From the NCBI GenBank assembly GCA_010094045.1, contig ML986727.1:63531-127530 (forward strand): a stretch of DNA of 64,000 bases, given 5' to 3'. The notes beneath the pieces are model-generated. The model searched no databases and was not told the origin of the DNA. It worked only from the letters and a program-made list of their open reading frames with translations. The DNA comes from Lojkania enalia (lineage: Eukaryota > Ascomycota > Dothideomycetes > Pleosporales). Position numbers and translations under genes: made by a program. Below, piece by piece: positions 35,300 through 47,078 of this stretch (positions are counted from its first letter, which is position 1; every line of letters begins with the position of its first letter).

Positions 35300-37149
35300 A
35301 TGGAGTATACTCATGAACCATTGCCAGATGGGAAATATATCCGCGTCCTCGTGGTGCATTTTGACGTGGTTTCTAAAGAGCCGCTTGTCACCTTTGAAGT
35401 CCTCTCGTTATTAGACATATCACAGGCGGATTATACTGCAATATCCTATGCTTGGGAATATCCAACGCAAATTAGAAAAGTTCGCTGTAAGAATGGAGGC
35501 TACATCTGGCTAAGCGCAACTCTATCAAGCCTCTTCGATTCTCTTGCGAAGGAGAGCCAAAGCGCTACAATGTGGATTGACGCGCTATGCATAAGGCAGG
35601 ACGATATTTCAGAGAGAAACCATCAGGTGGATCTCATGGGAGAGGTCTATTCGAAGGCCAGACAGGTACTTATTTGGCTAGGTCCCGGGAATAATGAAAC
35701 GACGAAGGCATTTGAGTTACTAACAAACGGGAGACATGTAAACGTAAAAAGTAGTAAGTTCAATTTCTCCGCAAACCTTCTTCCTCTATACTTACGATCG
35801 ATGTTCAGAGAGTGTCAAGAGAGCATTCACAGGCCTGCTCAGAAGGCCTTGGTTTGTAGGTTTTCTTGCTTTCCCAAGTCTAAATTAAAATACTTACATG
35901 ATCGCAGACCCGGGTGTGGGTGATTCAGGAGGCTGTGCTTAATGCAACGGTCCTGATGGCCTGCGGAGAGAGCACTATTCCATTTGATCTCTTCGAGGCG
36001 GCAGAAGCATCAATGCTAAACTTGAGTAACATAACCCAACTTTATAGAAGCGAAGACGCTGTTTATAGGGGCATGAACTGTGCGAGGCAAATCATTGCAT
36101 TGCGCAAGGAATTCCGTGCTAACAGCCAGATTTCCCTGAACCGTCTTCTAGAAGCTGTCCATAAATTCTCGGCTTCGGACGCCCGAGATTTCGTCTTCGC
36201 CATACGAGCCATCACAGATGATACCGAGCTACTACCCCAAGCCGATTATAACAAGAGTGTGGAGGACGTTTATACTTTAACCGCCGAAGCGATACTCATC
36301 CGAGGCAAGGCAGTAGATTTCCTTGCTCTGTGCGGGACAGATCCGAAATGGCTTGGTATGCAGTTGGCTAGCCCAAAGACTTCGTCTACTCCCGTAAACG
36401 GCCATAAGGTACTCCCAAGCTGGGCACCAGATTTCCGGCTGACTTGCCAACACGAACCTTTCCGTTATGGCGAAGTGGCACGCTGGAACGCTGGAATGTC
36501 TTCATCTGGAGAAGCCACGGTCTCCGGGGCGGAAATTCAGCTCAGAGGCAGCGTGTTGGACGAAATCACGAAGATCGGGCCTTTGATCAAGTCATGGTCG
36601 TTCGAGAGTATGAAAGCAGTACGTGATGCAGCTCTCGACATGGTCTCCACACCATCGCAGCAATCGACCGCTCCAGTTCCTGAAGCTGTATGGAGAACGC
36701 TTATAATGGATTGTGACGGGGACGCTCATCCTGCGCCAGGATCCTTGGCGGATTCATTTGATGAGCTATGCCGTTTGCTTGAACAGCTGGAGCAGGAGCA
36801 GCAAGTTCAGGAGGCCAAAAGTAATGAGCTCCCCCAACGGATACGATTACGAAGTGACAACGAGTTCCTTCAGCGGTTGCGGCTACGAAGTGACAATAGA
36901 AGGATGTTCAAGATGGCTGGGAGATGCTTGGGGCTCGCTGGGCCAATAGTGCAAGTTGGTGATGTGGTTTGCTTGTTTCCAGGGTGCCGGTTTCCAATGA
37001 TTGTGCGCCCTAATAACCCAGAGTCTTTTGTGGCTTCGAGCTCAGGTACTTGTCGGGGAACGCTTATTGGCTGGTGCTATGTACAAGGCTTGATGCATGG
37101 GGAAGCATCGAAACTGGAATTACAAGAGAGGAGCATCGTACTCGTCTGA
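35300..37149 (+). CDS. HET-domain (heterokaryon incompatibility) protein, intact
   Basis: Exons 35300-35851 and 35908-37149 join across a 56-bp intron into 597 residues. The three HET blocks are intact: ADYTAISYAWE near residue 48, MWIDALCIRQDDISERNHQ with YSKARQVLIWLG at 91-127, and RVWVIQE at about 186-192 just after the splice. The C-terminal half has the usual closing region (MFKMAGRCLGLAGP, VGDVVCLFPGCRFPMIVRP, GWCYVQGLMHGEA). HET proteins trigger cell death after fusion of incompatible hyphae, acting in the cytoplasm; the partner of this one is unknown. A small internal duplication repeats RLRSDN (encoded near 36840 and 36885). No adjacent NLR or prion-like partner gene is seen. Confidence 0.9.
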
Positions 37150-37624
37150 ATCGGAGAGAGTGTCATCCATGATGGCCAATATTAATGACAAGGCCCCTAG
37201 CTGACCGACTGACCGAATTGAGGCACAACTTCACTCTTATCGGCTTCTGGGACTTCAGTTCGCAAATTGCTGACGCACAAATCGTTCGGCGAAGAAGCCT
37301 TGGCCCGTGCACACTAACCTGCAGCAATGACCTCTCGTCTTCGACCTCGAGAGCAGCGCTCCCCACTCATTGTGGTGACGAATAGCGCGATGTGACGACG
37401 ATCGATGCCAGAGCAGGATGCTCACCCTGCCCGCACATAATTTACCCTTGACAATCAATGAGCCGTCAGCGTCATACGGCTGAACCGCATACCGCCTATA
37501 TATTCGCGATGCCTCCGCAACCGTGTCCCACTCAATCAAGCGTCTACACCATATAACTAGAACCTCTTAGTTCACTACGTCAAAGTACATCAAGGAGCTC
37601 TATCAAATCCGGAGTCCAGCCCCT
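37150..37624. other. Intergenic spacer
   Basis: No supported gene. The TATA-like CTATATATTC at 37494-37503 lies about 120 bp upstream of the next ATG and may belong to its promoter. Confidence 0.35.
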
Positions 37625-38314
37625 ATGCATCTATTCAAGAGAGCCAAACCTCAGCCCACCAAATCCACTGACCCACTCGTCACCTACAGCGTCACCCAGA
37701 ACCTCGCTGGCAAATTAACGGTCACATCTACGACTCCCAATGCACACGCCTACTCGATTACACTTGCCATGAAAAAAGCATGGCGCGATACCATCGAAGT
37801 CGCCATTCACCGCTCGATCGACTCAACCTACCAACAACAAGGCGACGTTGTCGGACATTGCCTTATACAGACAACACAAGGGAAGTTTGTAGGATGTGCA
37901 TTCGACGCATATGGGCAGGATGTGAAGCTAGATCGGAACGGTGGTAGCCATAACATGGCAAAGGCGAACTACGAATTGAAGGTTCCGAGTCTGGGCAAAT
38001 TCAAGTGGATGCACGACCACAACTCCATCACCGGCTCTGAAAGGCGCTTGAGGCTTGAGGACGAGAGTTCGGGGGCCACACTAGTGCGATTCGGGGGCGC
38101 GCAGAAGGGACTGAGCGAGTTTGGCGTGTTAGAGGTTTACGATCAGCGGGTCGCTAGCGACCAAGACTGGTGCGGTTTGTGCATCCTTACCGCCGTGTGC
38201 GTCTTTGCAAGGGAAGAGAGAAGTAGAGAGCGAAAAAAGAAGATGAACAGTGTGGTAGGTGCCGTCAGTAATTGGGGTGGACTTCTCACAATGGGCATCC
38301 CGGTTGGGCCCTAG
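37625..38314 (+). CDS. Uncharacterised protein, possible LURP-one/tubby C-terminal-like fold
   Basis: An intronless frame of 229 residues starting MHLFKRAKPQPTKSTDP. The middle reads like alternating short strands (YSVTQNLAGKLTVTSTT, GDVVGHCLIQTTQGKFVGCAFDAYGQDVKL, YELKVPSLGKFKWMHDHNS, RRLRLEDESSGATLVRFG). In arrangement and spacing this recalls the beta-barrel of LURP-one-related/tubby C-terminal-like proteins; that is inference from pattern only. A hydrophobic segment near residue 181 (WCGLCILTAVCVFA), followed by basic RSRERKKKM, resembles the C-terminal helix of that fold or a short membrane contact. No catalytic motif. It could equally be a lineage-specific fungal protein. Confidence 0.6.
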   Translation: MHLFKRAKPQPTKSTDPLVTYSVTQNLAGKLTVTSTTPNAHAYSITLAMKKAWRDTIEVAIHRSIDSTYQQQGDVVGHCLIQTTQGKFVGCAFDAYGQDVKLDRNGGSHNMAKANYELKVPSLGKFKWMHDHNSITGSERRLRLEDESSGATLVRFGGAQKGLSEFGVLEVYDQRVASDQDWCGLCILTAVCVFAREERSRERKKKMNSVVGAVSNWGGLLTMGIPVGP

Positions 38315-38867
38315 ATAAGTTCTTACTTGGTGATTGAGATGGCTGGTGCATGTAGGAATTTATTTGTAGGACATGGTATGACACTTCTATTATACTTTGT
38401 GAAGTACATGAGTCTCCTTCTGTCTCAGATGGTATCGTAAAGCTGTGCCTAAAAACACGACGCGATCGCCAAGCTTAAGGATATATTGGTTTGTACGCTA
38501 TATAATATGAAGTAGTGGGCTCTAGCGGCGCAGAAGTTCACCATCTAGCTGGGTAGTAGATATACTACACGCTAAGCATGTTTCAACCGTGGTCGCTTCT
38601 CAATGTCTGTGTGCCAAGGTTGTGTTGATCCCAGCTCCCCAATCAAACCTTCCCTCCAACACTCCAAGTGAGCTGGATGTTGACACGGGGTCTTTGAAAG
38701 CTCCTGATTTACAAGCTTTATCAAGATTAACTCTAAATCTACTGCTGTCAAGCACGAACGCAGTAACGCACTTAAGACGAGTGATTCCGAAAGCCGCACC
38801 AATAATCTAGCATCAAATGCTCTTTCCACTCTCATACTAGCTTCCGGCGTGGTTTCATCCTTGGAAG
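38315..38867. other. Intergenic spacer
   Basis: No supported gene seen. Confidence 0.4.
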
Positions 38868-39715
38868 GTGCCTAGCCTTAAAACTAAAATAACACTACAG
38901 TTCCCTGGCTCGTCTTCTATATTATATGCCACCCTTTACATCCCAACGTCCGCCAGCCTCACATTCAAACCCATACTGAAGATATCCCTCTTCACCTCCC
39001 AACTCCAGATCCACTCAGCCCTACACCTAGAAATACCCCTTACCTCTCAGTCCTACAGCTACTCCAGCATCCCATCGTGCTTTTCCCTACACGCCTCCAA
39101 TCTCGTCCTCATCGACACCAGCCTCGTCCAGGACCCTTCTCTCTTCTATTTACTAAGCTACTCGCCAAACCTGGAAACCTTCTACGTCCTCAGGAGCTAC
39201 AAGGCGTATATGATCACACTAGAGGCGGGCCTAGATGCCATGCTTCAGCCCGAAGAGGACGGTTGAGCAGGATAATGTAGATCATGCAACGGATCCGGCA
39301 TAGTTAAATGGGCAGGCCAAAAAGATTGTGTGAGGAGCCAGGGCGGGAGATTGTGGGTTTGATGCATCACTTTTCGACCATGGATGAGATGGTGAATGAT
39401 CCTACGCATGAGGGGACTAAGGTTCAGAGTGGGTTTGTGACGGATTTGAGAGGAGAGCTATATTGGAAGAGCAAGATGGTGAGCATGTGGGGGTTTGAAC
39501 ATACGCATTTTGATTGCAGGTTTCCGGACGAGAGGTATAGGAGAAGAAAATTGGTGGTTGCGAGTCAGAAGGGATTTGGGAGCGAGAAGAGTGCAAAGTT
39601 AAGGTGTGGTTGTTGGGGTAGGAGAAACCTGGCGGTTCTTGAAGGCAGTGGGGGGGGTTCAAAGACGAGATTATTTGTGATAACAATAACGAGCGAGAGG
39701 AGCAAAACAGGATAA
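38868..39715 (+). pseudogene. Broken uncharacterised fungal gene
   Basis: Two plus-strand frames look like one protein split by a shift. The first (38868-39266) ends PNLETFYVLRSYKAYMITLEAGLDAML. The second (39308-39715) reads GREIVGLMHHFS, VTDLRGELYWKSKMVSMWGFEHTHFDCRFPDERY. I recall the paired motifs YWKSKMVxMWxF and DHFDCxFPD from an unnamed fungal family in which they follow a strand-rich N-terminal part. Between the frames, 39267-39307 carries stops in all three frames and no intron of usual length is visible, so I infer frameshift decay rather than splicing. Low-level alternative: two short unrelated frames. Confidence 0.4.
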
Positions 39716-40159
39716 ATAACAGTAAAAGGGATAGTATAGGAGATAAAGGAGAGGGATTTAAGAGGTTAAGGTTACAACTAGGAGGAAGCAAGTTCAGGGT
39801 AATATAAAATATAAGGAGAAATCACATTAGCAGCAACCTACAACAGAGATAATTCTAAGGTTAAGCCATAATAAGCTCAAATAGCCATAATTATACGTCT
39901 ACGAAGCCAGAATACTAGCTAGCCTAGGTGAATAAGATAAAATTAAGCTCTAACTAATCATATCATATTAGATGCCTATCGGTATAGATACTACGGTTGA
40001 CAGAAAAAGGAAGGAAATGAGGCTAAATTAGTCATTTCCTACTTAACCATACTCAATTTTCTTTTCTACTCGATACACATATGTACCAAAAATGGCACAT
40101 TCTCAAATATTGACTATCGTCAGCAACACTTGTTTGAGGCTATCCTCGGGGACCACACA
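39716..40159. other. AT-rich intergenic
   Basis: AT-rich spacer before the stop of the 2EXR gene. Nothing recognisable. Confidence 0.45.
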
Positions 40160-41083
40160 CTATGGAATCAAGTCTTCTGTTCCCTCCTGATACCTCCCGA
40201 AATTCTCCAGCTCTATTTTATTTATATTATTCACAAATTTTTGGTCTCCCAGATCTACGCCTCCCTCGGTCGACTCGGGAACCTCAATCCAGTGGCCGCA
40301 TAGTGCTCGCACATGTGCACCTGTCGTATCCTCCAGGTACGCCGGCCATCTCTTCGCATAGTAGCCTTCAAGCACGATTTCTTCCAGCTGCCGTAAATCC
40401 CCCAAAGCCCGCACAAAGTCCAAATCATCCCCCATACCCCGCTCTCTAGCTCCCCGAGCCAATTGACGAGGATATTCGAATTCTGCGCCAAAACCGATTC
40501 TGAGGCATCTTAGCCCGCTAGCCTCGTCAGCCAGCACATGGAGAAGTTGCAGCCACGAAGAAAGCTCGGCAATCCACGGCACCCATATATCCAGCACCCG
40601 TATAAGCGTCAAGTTCGCGGTGCCGATCTGCGCAATGAGGCGGAACATTTGTTTGGGCCCGCTAATCGCAAAGACGTTTTGCGCGTAGAGTACCTCATTT
40701 GCTTCGCAGTATATCTGCCTACATGTCCGCAGTATTGCCGGTGTCATTGTCTTATATTGAGGGCCAAGGACCAGGTCGAGCGTGATCGTTTTCTGGTTTG
40801 TGTTTTCGACTGCCCGGGATGGATGCTCAGGAAGGTCGGAGCGGCTTACGAGAAGTAGCTCATATATATTGAGTCGGATTTCGGTGGGCAACGTCAGGAA
40901 GGTGATTTTGCTGTTGTCTTTGGCTTCATTGCTGCAGCAAGACTTTGAGGTTGCTGGATAATGAAGATTGCGGGGCTTCGTGGACCTAGTTCGGTCCGTC
41001 GATTTACTACCGTACAGATTGAGGTTGAAGAAGGCTTTGGTGATATCTCTCGTGGACGGCGTCTTGTTTTGTGATGGCGGCAT
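40160..41083 (-). CDS. 2EXR/F-box-like protein
   Basis: A single-exon protein of 307 residues. After a basic, Ser/Thr-rich N-terminus comes ITFLTLPTEIRLNIYELLLVSRS, the 2EXR/F-box-like motif frequent in filamentous ascomycetes, then ILRTCRQIYCEANEVLYAQNVFAISGP, its usual second block. The C-terminal half (LRCLRIGFGAEFEYPRQL, LGDLRQLEEIVLEGYY) has leucine-rich spacing. Members are presumed to be adaptor proteins, but none of this subtype is well studied. Full length; the ATG at 41083 is the first in the frame. Confidence 0.8.
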   Translation of the reverse strand: MPPSQNKTPSTRDITKAFFNLNLYGSKSTDRTRSTKPRNLHYPATSKSCCSNEAKDNSKITFLTLPTEIRLNIYELLLVSRSDLPEHPSRAVENTNQKTITLDLVLGPQYKTMTPAILRTCRQIYCEANEVLYAQNVFAISGPKQMFRLIAQIGTANLTLIRVLDIWVPWIAELSSWLQLLHVLADEASGLRCLRIGFGAEFEYPRQLARGARERGMGDDLDFVRALGDLRQLEEIVLEGYYAKRWPAYLEDTTGAHVRALCGHWIEVPESTEGGVDLGDQKFVNNINKIELENFGRYQEGTEDLIP

Positions 41084-41937
41084 TGTTGCTCGTCTATCGC
41101 TCTGCGGTAGCTACTAACGTAGATACCGCAGAATTAAAGACTTTTAGTGAGGACACTTATTTCTTAATGATAGTCAGATGGATGCTAGTTGTCAAGCGCC
41201 GGGGGGGGAAGGAAGGCCGACAGTGAAGTGGGGTCCGAAAAGCATCTGAACATTCCAACTCCGACAATGCCGTACCGTCGTTTTACGTGGCTATGCAGCA
41301 TACTCTGCCTCCTATCTTACATTTAATCCATATGCTACTCGCTAGGAATTGAGATTCTACCTAGAATGACCCTATTATTAGCTTATAGCAATGATGTAAA
41401 ATATGAATTACCAGAAGTGTTGATTAACGAACTATTGCAGCCAGATCGATATGTATCACGTAATAGTTATAGTATGACTAACTTTGTACTTATTTCGGAG
41501 AAAAAAATAAAAAAAAAAAAAGTAAAAGGTATCATAAGCCCATTGCAAGTAGACATGAAGTAACAAACTCCCGCCGATACATATATAAATCCACAATGTT
41601 TCTCCACAGGGTAATCCATCGGGGCTTCTTGTCCTAGAAGACACAGCTTATTAACCAATTCAATACTATTTGTCTAAATCAAAGGAATCATGCGATAGTA
41701 GTTGAACGTTAGATCCACAATATTAATCTCCTCTGCAATGGCAGGATCAGCATTAACTTCAACTGTACCCCCGTTACGGAGGGTTGCTGCATTCATCGTC
41801 TGCTAGTATCGCTCGCCTAGCAATATGAACAAAGCCCGACAATATCACTACGCAAGGAAATCTTGTACCAGGTCAAGCGCAACACCCAATATGAACGAAT
41901 ATGGTATGCCGGAAATATATCTACAGTAATATCCCCC
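41084..41937. other. Intergenic, with poly-A run
   Basis: Shared flank of the 2EXR promoter and the P450 3' end. It contains an A-rich run around 41503-41522 (13 A in a row at the end). No gene supported. Confidence 0.45.
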
Positions 41938-43531
41938 TCAGCTCATGCTGCTTCTCCTCAAAGTGACACGCAATGGCCTCTTATCCCAGAAGATGAAAGC
42001 CTGCTGATCCCCCCAATCCCACCTATCGTGCTGATCTGCTAGAGCAATGTCAAACGAGTACAACATCCTCGCTAGAATAAGCCGCATCTCGGCATAGGCA
42101 TGCTTCATGCCGATGCAGCTATGCCTCCCCAAGCCAAAGGGCTGGAACGCAGACATGTCGTCCGTCTTCGGGTCCGGGTTCAAAAATCGTTCGGGTATGA
42201 AGGAGTTCGGGTGGTGGAAGTTCCTGCTCATGCGGTTCGCGGAAAATTGATTGAATGCGACGTATGTCCCACCGGGGACCCACTGGCCACAGACGGTGTC
42301 CCCGCCCTTGGGCACGACCCTCGGAACGCCGATAACGACTGCCGGACATAGTCGAAGGCCTTCATTGATGACGGCGTTGAGATATGGCAGCCTTCCAGTT
42401 GAAGCAACTGTGATATCTCTTTCTCCATTAAATGTGCCTCGGATTTCGTGCGTGAGGCGATGTAGTACGCCCGGGTTTTGCACAAGCTCCCGGAAGATGC
42501 CCGAGAGCGTACTGGCAGTGGTTTCACTGCCTGCAAACACAATAATTGACATGTTTAGTTCCCACTCCTTGTCACTGATCGCGGACTTCTGGTCATTGTA
42601 TTTTTTCGTCGGGGTAATGAAGTCCGGTCTATCAGTATCCCATGCCAACCGCTTCCTGGCTTTTGCAGCGCTCATCTCTCGATGATCTATCTGCTGCTGC
42701 CTTATTTTTGGGGGGATGATGTATTTGAGCAGTGATTCCATCGGGGGATACAAGTTGATAGTTGAGACGAGCGCAAGTCCTTTCCCAAACCCATTCACAA
42801 CCTCGACCCAGGGATGCGCCTTTCCCGTCTTGATGCAATCAAATGACTCACCAAATGAGAGGTCTCCAGAAATGTCAAAAGCTACGAAATTGACCCATTG
42901 AACAAGATCCACGGTTTTATCTTTCCATTGCCTACCGAAGCTGGTAGACTTGAGCTGGTTCATGAGGGCTTCTACGTAGCATTCAATGACGGGAGACTGG
43001 TCCCTTAAGCTTCTCTCTGAGAACGCGTTTGCAAAAACTCGCCTTAATCTTGCGTGGGCCTCCTCGTCCGGGCCCATGATCGATTGCGCCTGGTCCAGAG
43101 TTCTCTTCACAAACCAAGTCCGATTCCGTTCAAACGGTAACTGCCCTGGGCGGTTACCGTAGATGTCTTTCCAAGCGGCTCCGTCTGTGTAAGAGAGCTC
43201 ATTTGGAGCTATTCGCACAACTGGTCCATACTTTTGATGGAATTCTTTTAATCGCCGATGCATATTCCCGCGGTGGATTGAAATGACATAAGGAACCCTC
43301 CAGGCCCGCCAGAGCGGAGGGCCTGGATAGCGGCGAAGAGGATGCAAAATAACGTTGTAAAGGCCATATAAAATAACAATCTAAATATCAGGCGTTAAGC
43401 AACAGCGGTATCAACCTTGACCGCGCACTTACAAGAGATAATGCGCCACTGATCAATAAGCCTAGTTTGATACCTGTCAATAGCGGGGACCACGCTATCA
43501 AGGACGCTCCCGAGTCCTGCACGCCTTTCAT
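41938..43531 (-). CDS. Cytochrome P450, full length
   Basis: Exons 43433-43531 and 41938-43380 join across a 52-bp intron into 513 residues. The short first exon plus the start of the second encode a membrane anchor (GIKLGLLISGALSL then IVILYGLYNVILHPLRRYPGPP, ending in the proline hinge). The oxygen-binding helix reads VFAGSETTAST, the ExxR helix INEGLRLCP, the PERF region FIPERFLNPDP, and the heme loop FQPFGLGRHSCIGMKHA with the Cys ligand. It resembles the large fungal group around isotrichodermin C-15 hydroxylase and benzoate 4-hydroxylase-like P450s, but the substrate cannot be assigned. It is anchored in the ER. No reductase or backbone biosynthetic gene is adjacent. Confidence 0.9.
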
Positions 43532-46080
43532 ATCGTAGATGGTATTTCGCGTAACTAATTTCTCCTATGGTAAGTTAGTGTCTGATCAACCTAGTTGGCC
43601 GTGTTCGTCGCGCGCAGAACGACATTCGAGGTCTCACGAGCAAGGACCCCCGCGTGACTCGAGTGGAATTGCTGATGGTAGCAGGTTCGCCACGTCCAGC
43701 AGGCCGAAGAGTGGAGCTGAAGTCTTAAGCTCGGTGATGAGGTTGGTGGGGGTTGGCACCATGCCCCATGAGGTATACTCGGCTCTTTTTCCGCAAGTGC
43801 TGACTAGGCGTCCTGAAAGCCCTACAGACACCGATCCAACATTGTCTCACGACTGCAACTCAAAGCACTGTGATAGAGGTTGGCATGTCGTTAGACTTAG
43901 GTTGCGGGCCCTTCATCCTGACAAGTAGCACAAGCCAACGTTTCTCGCACGGAGCACAGAATAGGCTGAGGACTGAAACGGCGCGCACCTATAACCATGA
44001 AACACCGGGAGGAGTCGATAGAGTCTGCCCGACCTTAACACTGAAAGGCACGACATGCGCATATCGTACTAGTAGCCTTCAGCTCCGTCGGAAGTCCGGA
44101 ATACGGCGCGAGATAGATGAGTCGAAGGTGGACTGCTGCCATTTCATTTCGTCCCAGGAGACTCGCGAGGTCGTAAATGTTTGAAGCCATCTGTCGCGGT
44201 GGGTTTCACGGTTTCGAGAGAGCAGATGCAGGAGCCGCAAAGTTTGAGCAGTGCCCCGTGCTTCCTTCGCGCACATATTCTGAGCCTAGACATTAGTTCC
44301 CCTCTGCCTTACGAGCTCCAAAACGGATATTGCGCTCCTGAAAAGTCTCCCGCAATTGTGCTTTTTACTATTCGTGCCTGTATCAGGATCTGCAGAAGGA
44401 AAGTCTTGAAACCTCACGCTAGCCTCTTCGTGGACCTAACGCAAGGCTTGAGTTCGATCTTCAAGGGTTTCGAAACATTTGAGCTCCCGGTTCATGACCA
44501 GCTCGACGGCATGGCAACCGTTCAACGCCAAAGCAAAGGGCAAAGCTGCTATCAGCTTGAATCATGGAGGAACTTCCCGTTCGCTAACGGCCGCAGGAAC
44601 GTTGGACAAATTTCGAAAATGTGCTGCTGGAGCTCAAGCCGACCGGAGCTCCAAGCCCTCCCATCCAACACGACCCAATAGCGCTTCGGGTTGCGGGACA
44701 TAAGAGGCCATTCGTGCAGCAGCCTGATAATGAAGCTAATAGTTCTGTCTTTGGCCATTCCTCTTGCTTCTCAAGGGAGAAAAATAGCTCGACCAGATCC
44801 TTTTCGTGTCCTGCAGCGAGCTGCATTCGGATCAGGTCTTCTCCGCGATTTTAATATATAGGCGAGCAGTCAAGAGATCCACTGCGTGTTCTCCTGCCGG
44901 ATTCCGGGAACGAGGGAAGACTTCGAGTCAGCAGGCATCGTTTATCCTTCAATCCAGCCCTCTGCTGCCGCCAACCCAGTCGAACCTGACTGGCCCAGAA
45001 GCGCGCACACCCGGGTCTGGTTCCCTGTAGCTGTCGGGCTTTCTATTCGGCTGGCCAATATCCGCTAATATTGAAAGCTGCACGATTAATTAGCCTACGC
45101 TCCTTGCCGAAGCGGGGGCTTTTGCCAATAGCGCCAGAGCCATGATCAGGCCATTTGGTGATTATTTTGAACTTTCTTGGGCATATTAGCCAGCATTTCC
45201 GAGCACCCATGTAGTGCACGGTCAGCAAACCTCCCCACGAACGGGCCGGGGGCGAGGGAAGAGGAAGAGCTTGGACCTCAAGCCGACCTCCTCGTTTTGA
45301 TGTCGTCCCGCTGCAGGTACCTGTCAGAAATGTTTGGGATTATCGACGCCCTCGCGCAAGAGCCGTAGTGAAACTTTTCAGAGCAATGAATGGGGACTAG
45401 GGCTGACTGGCAGAGACGTGCGAAGCAGCATGCGTCTCTTGACGGAGTGTACTTCCTGAACAAGCGCAGGGTGGCAGAAGAAGCAGACCAACATGCGGGC
45501 GGGTCTGGGGTGCGAATAGAGGCCGTACACGACTTTTTCTCAGTGCTGTGTCGATGCGGCTCAGTCTGGTGAGTTGGCTAGAGGTTGGCCGGAGGTGGGC
45601 TGGGCGGGCGCTACCATGTCTCCGATCGCGAAGTCGGGCGTATCAGGGGCGCTGACGGCAACAAGCATTTTAGCCCCCTTCCTGGCCACGATGCTGATTC
45701 CATCGTAGGTCTCACCAATTTGGCCGTGCATCAATATGTACGCATCTCGACGCCGGGTTCATGCAGATGGCGCGTCTAACAGTGGGCCAGGATGCGGACT
45801 CCGTGCGAGACCTCGAGTGCGTTCAACGGGCGAGGACGGTGCAGGGTTGCTTCTTCCAGCTGAGGGACCGAGACTATAAGTCTGGCAACCTGCGCGCTGG
45901 AAAGGTAGTGGAACAGAAACTCCAGCTTGACTCCACGGCTACCGGCATATACCAAAGCGCGCGGAGGCCCTCTGCGTTACACGTCAACTCTTCTCGTTGC
46001 TCGTTCCTTCTTATCCTCAAGTAATTTTTCATCAGCGGCTCACTCACCCTTCATTGTCACTGCCCGCTCCAATTATTTAT
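43532..46080. other. 2.5 kb without a recognised gene
   Basis: GC-balanced sequence with many short overlapping frames on both strands (for example 44181-44681 plus, 44584-44826 minus) and no family motif or consistent splice pattern. It may hold a decayed gene. The minus-strand run near 45570-45750 (RKGAKMLVAVSAPDTPDF) faintly recalls a polyketide enoyl reductase, but nothing around it confirms this. Confidence 0.35.
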
Positions 46081-46306
46081 ACATCTCCCGTAATACTTAA
46101 CATTTGCTCATCTCTTTCGTCTTCATCTCCAAACTCCCTCTCAGGTACTCACGCTACTGGGTTTCGTGTCTGGCCACATATAAACCCACCTTCCCTCAAA
46201 AAAAAATCTTCTACCAGGTCACTTTTCAACCATATTTCCGCTCGTATAGTTTTGTACCCTTGATCGCAACCAACACATCTTCAATATACATACCGACCCT
46301 TCCACC
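46081..46306 (+). promoter_or_regulatory. CT-rich promoter with TATA-like box for the DUF3455 gene
   Basis: ATATAAACCC at 46178-46187 lies about 120 bp before the ATG, and the sequence from there is pyrimidine-rich with CAACACATC-type leader sequence. This layout is common in well-expressed fungal genes. Not proven. Confidence 0.4.
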
Positions 46307-47078
46307 ATGAAGTTCTCAGTCATCGTCGTGGCCCTCTCAGCCTTCACTGGCTCCGTCATCGCCGTCCCGACTTATGGCAAGCCGCAACCGCAGCCGCATC
46401 AACCTGGGTCGCTCACCTCGCTGGCAAAAAAGGCCCCCAAGAGCGACCTACCAGCACCTCCAGCAGGACTCGTGCTCAAATTTGTCGGCCTCGGCCTTGG
46501 GACGCAGAACTATACCTGCCTCACCGGCGATGAGACCGTAGCACCTGGCACCACTGGCGCTCTTGGTATGTTCCCTCTACAAGCTTGTTCCTTCCACCTC
46601 TAATCATTGTATAGCGAAGCTCTACGACATTGGCGCCAAACTCAACTCTGATCCCCTTGCTTCGTGGAAGATCAGCTCCCTCTCGGGTCTTGCGCTTTCC
46701 TTGTCTTCTAATTCTATGCTCCTTGACACCTACCTGAAGTTCTCAGGTTACGAGAAGGTTCTCGGGGACCACTTCTTCACCGAAAATATTCCCACTTTTG
46801 CTCTCAGCAAGGTTGCCATGTCGCCATATCCTCTTGCCTATGTCACCAAGGACAGTGCTGTCGATGCGCCAAAGTCGGCCTGCCCAGGCACCAAGTCTGA
46901 AGGCGCTCTCCAATGGTTGAAGCTCAGTGACAAGGACGGCAGGAGCCAAGGTGGTGTCAACACTGTTTACCGCCTAGAAACCGCCGGAGGCAATAAGCCG
47001 GTCGTATGCAAAGGTCAGAAGCAGACCTTCGAGGTGCCGTACGCTGCGCAGTACTGGGTCTACGGCCCGGCCTCATAA
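46307..47078 (+). CDS. Secreted DUF3455 protein (malate dehydrogenase-like fungal family)
   Basis: Exons 46307-46565 and 46615-47078 join across a 49-bp intron into 240 residues. MKFSVIVVALSAFTGSVIAVP is a clear signal peptide. A Pro/Gln-rich spacer follows, then the DUF3455 core: LVLKFVGLGLGTQNYTCL, AKLYDIGAKLNSDP, a middle part with GDHFFTENIPTFAL, and the ending GALQWLKLSDK, VYRLETAGGNKPVVCKGQKQTFEVPYAAQYWVYGP. Family members are often labelled malate dehydrogenase from an early description, but no dehydrogenase fold or cofactor motif is visible here. Extracellular; many fungal secretomes contain it. Function unsettled. Confidence 0.88.

Noticed and set aside
45570..45780. Possible polyketide enoyl reductase fragment (RKGAKMLVAVSAP)
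   Set aside because: Only one short resemblance; no ketoreductase, dehydratase or ketosynthase motif on either side.
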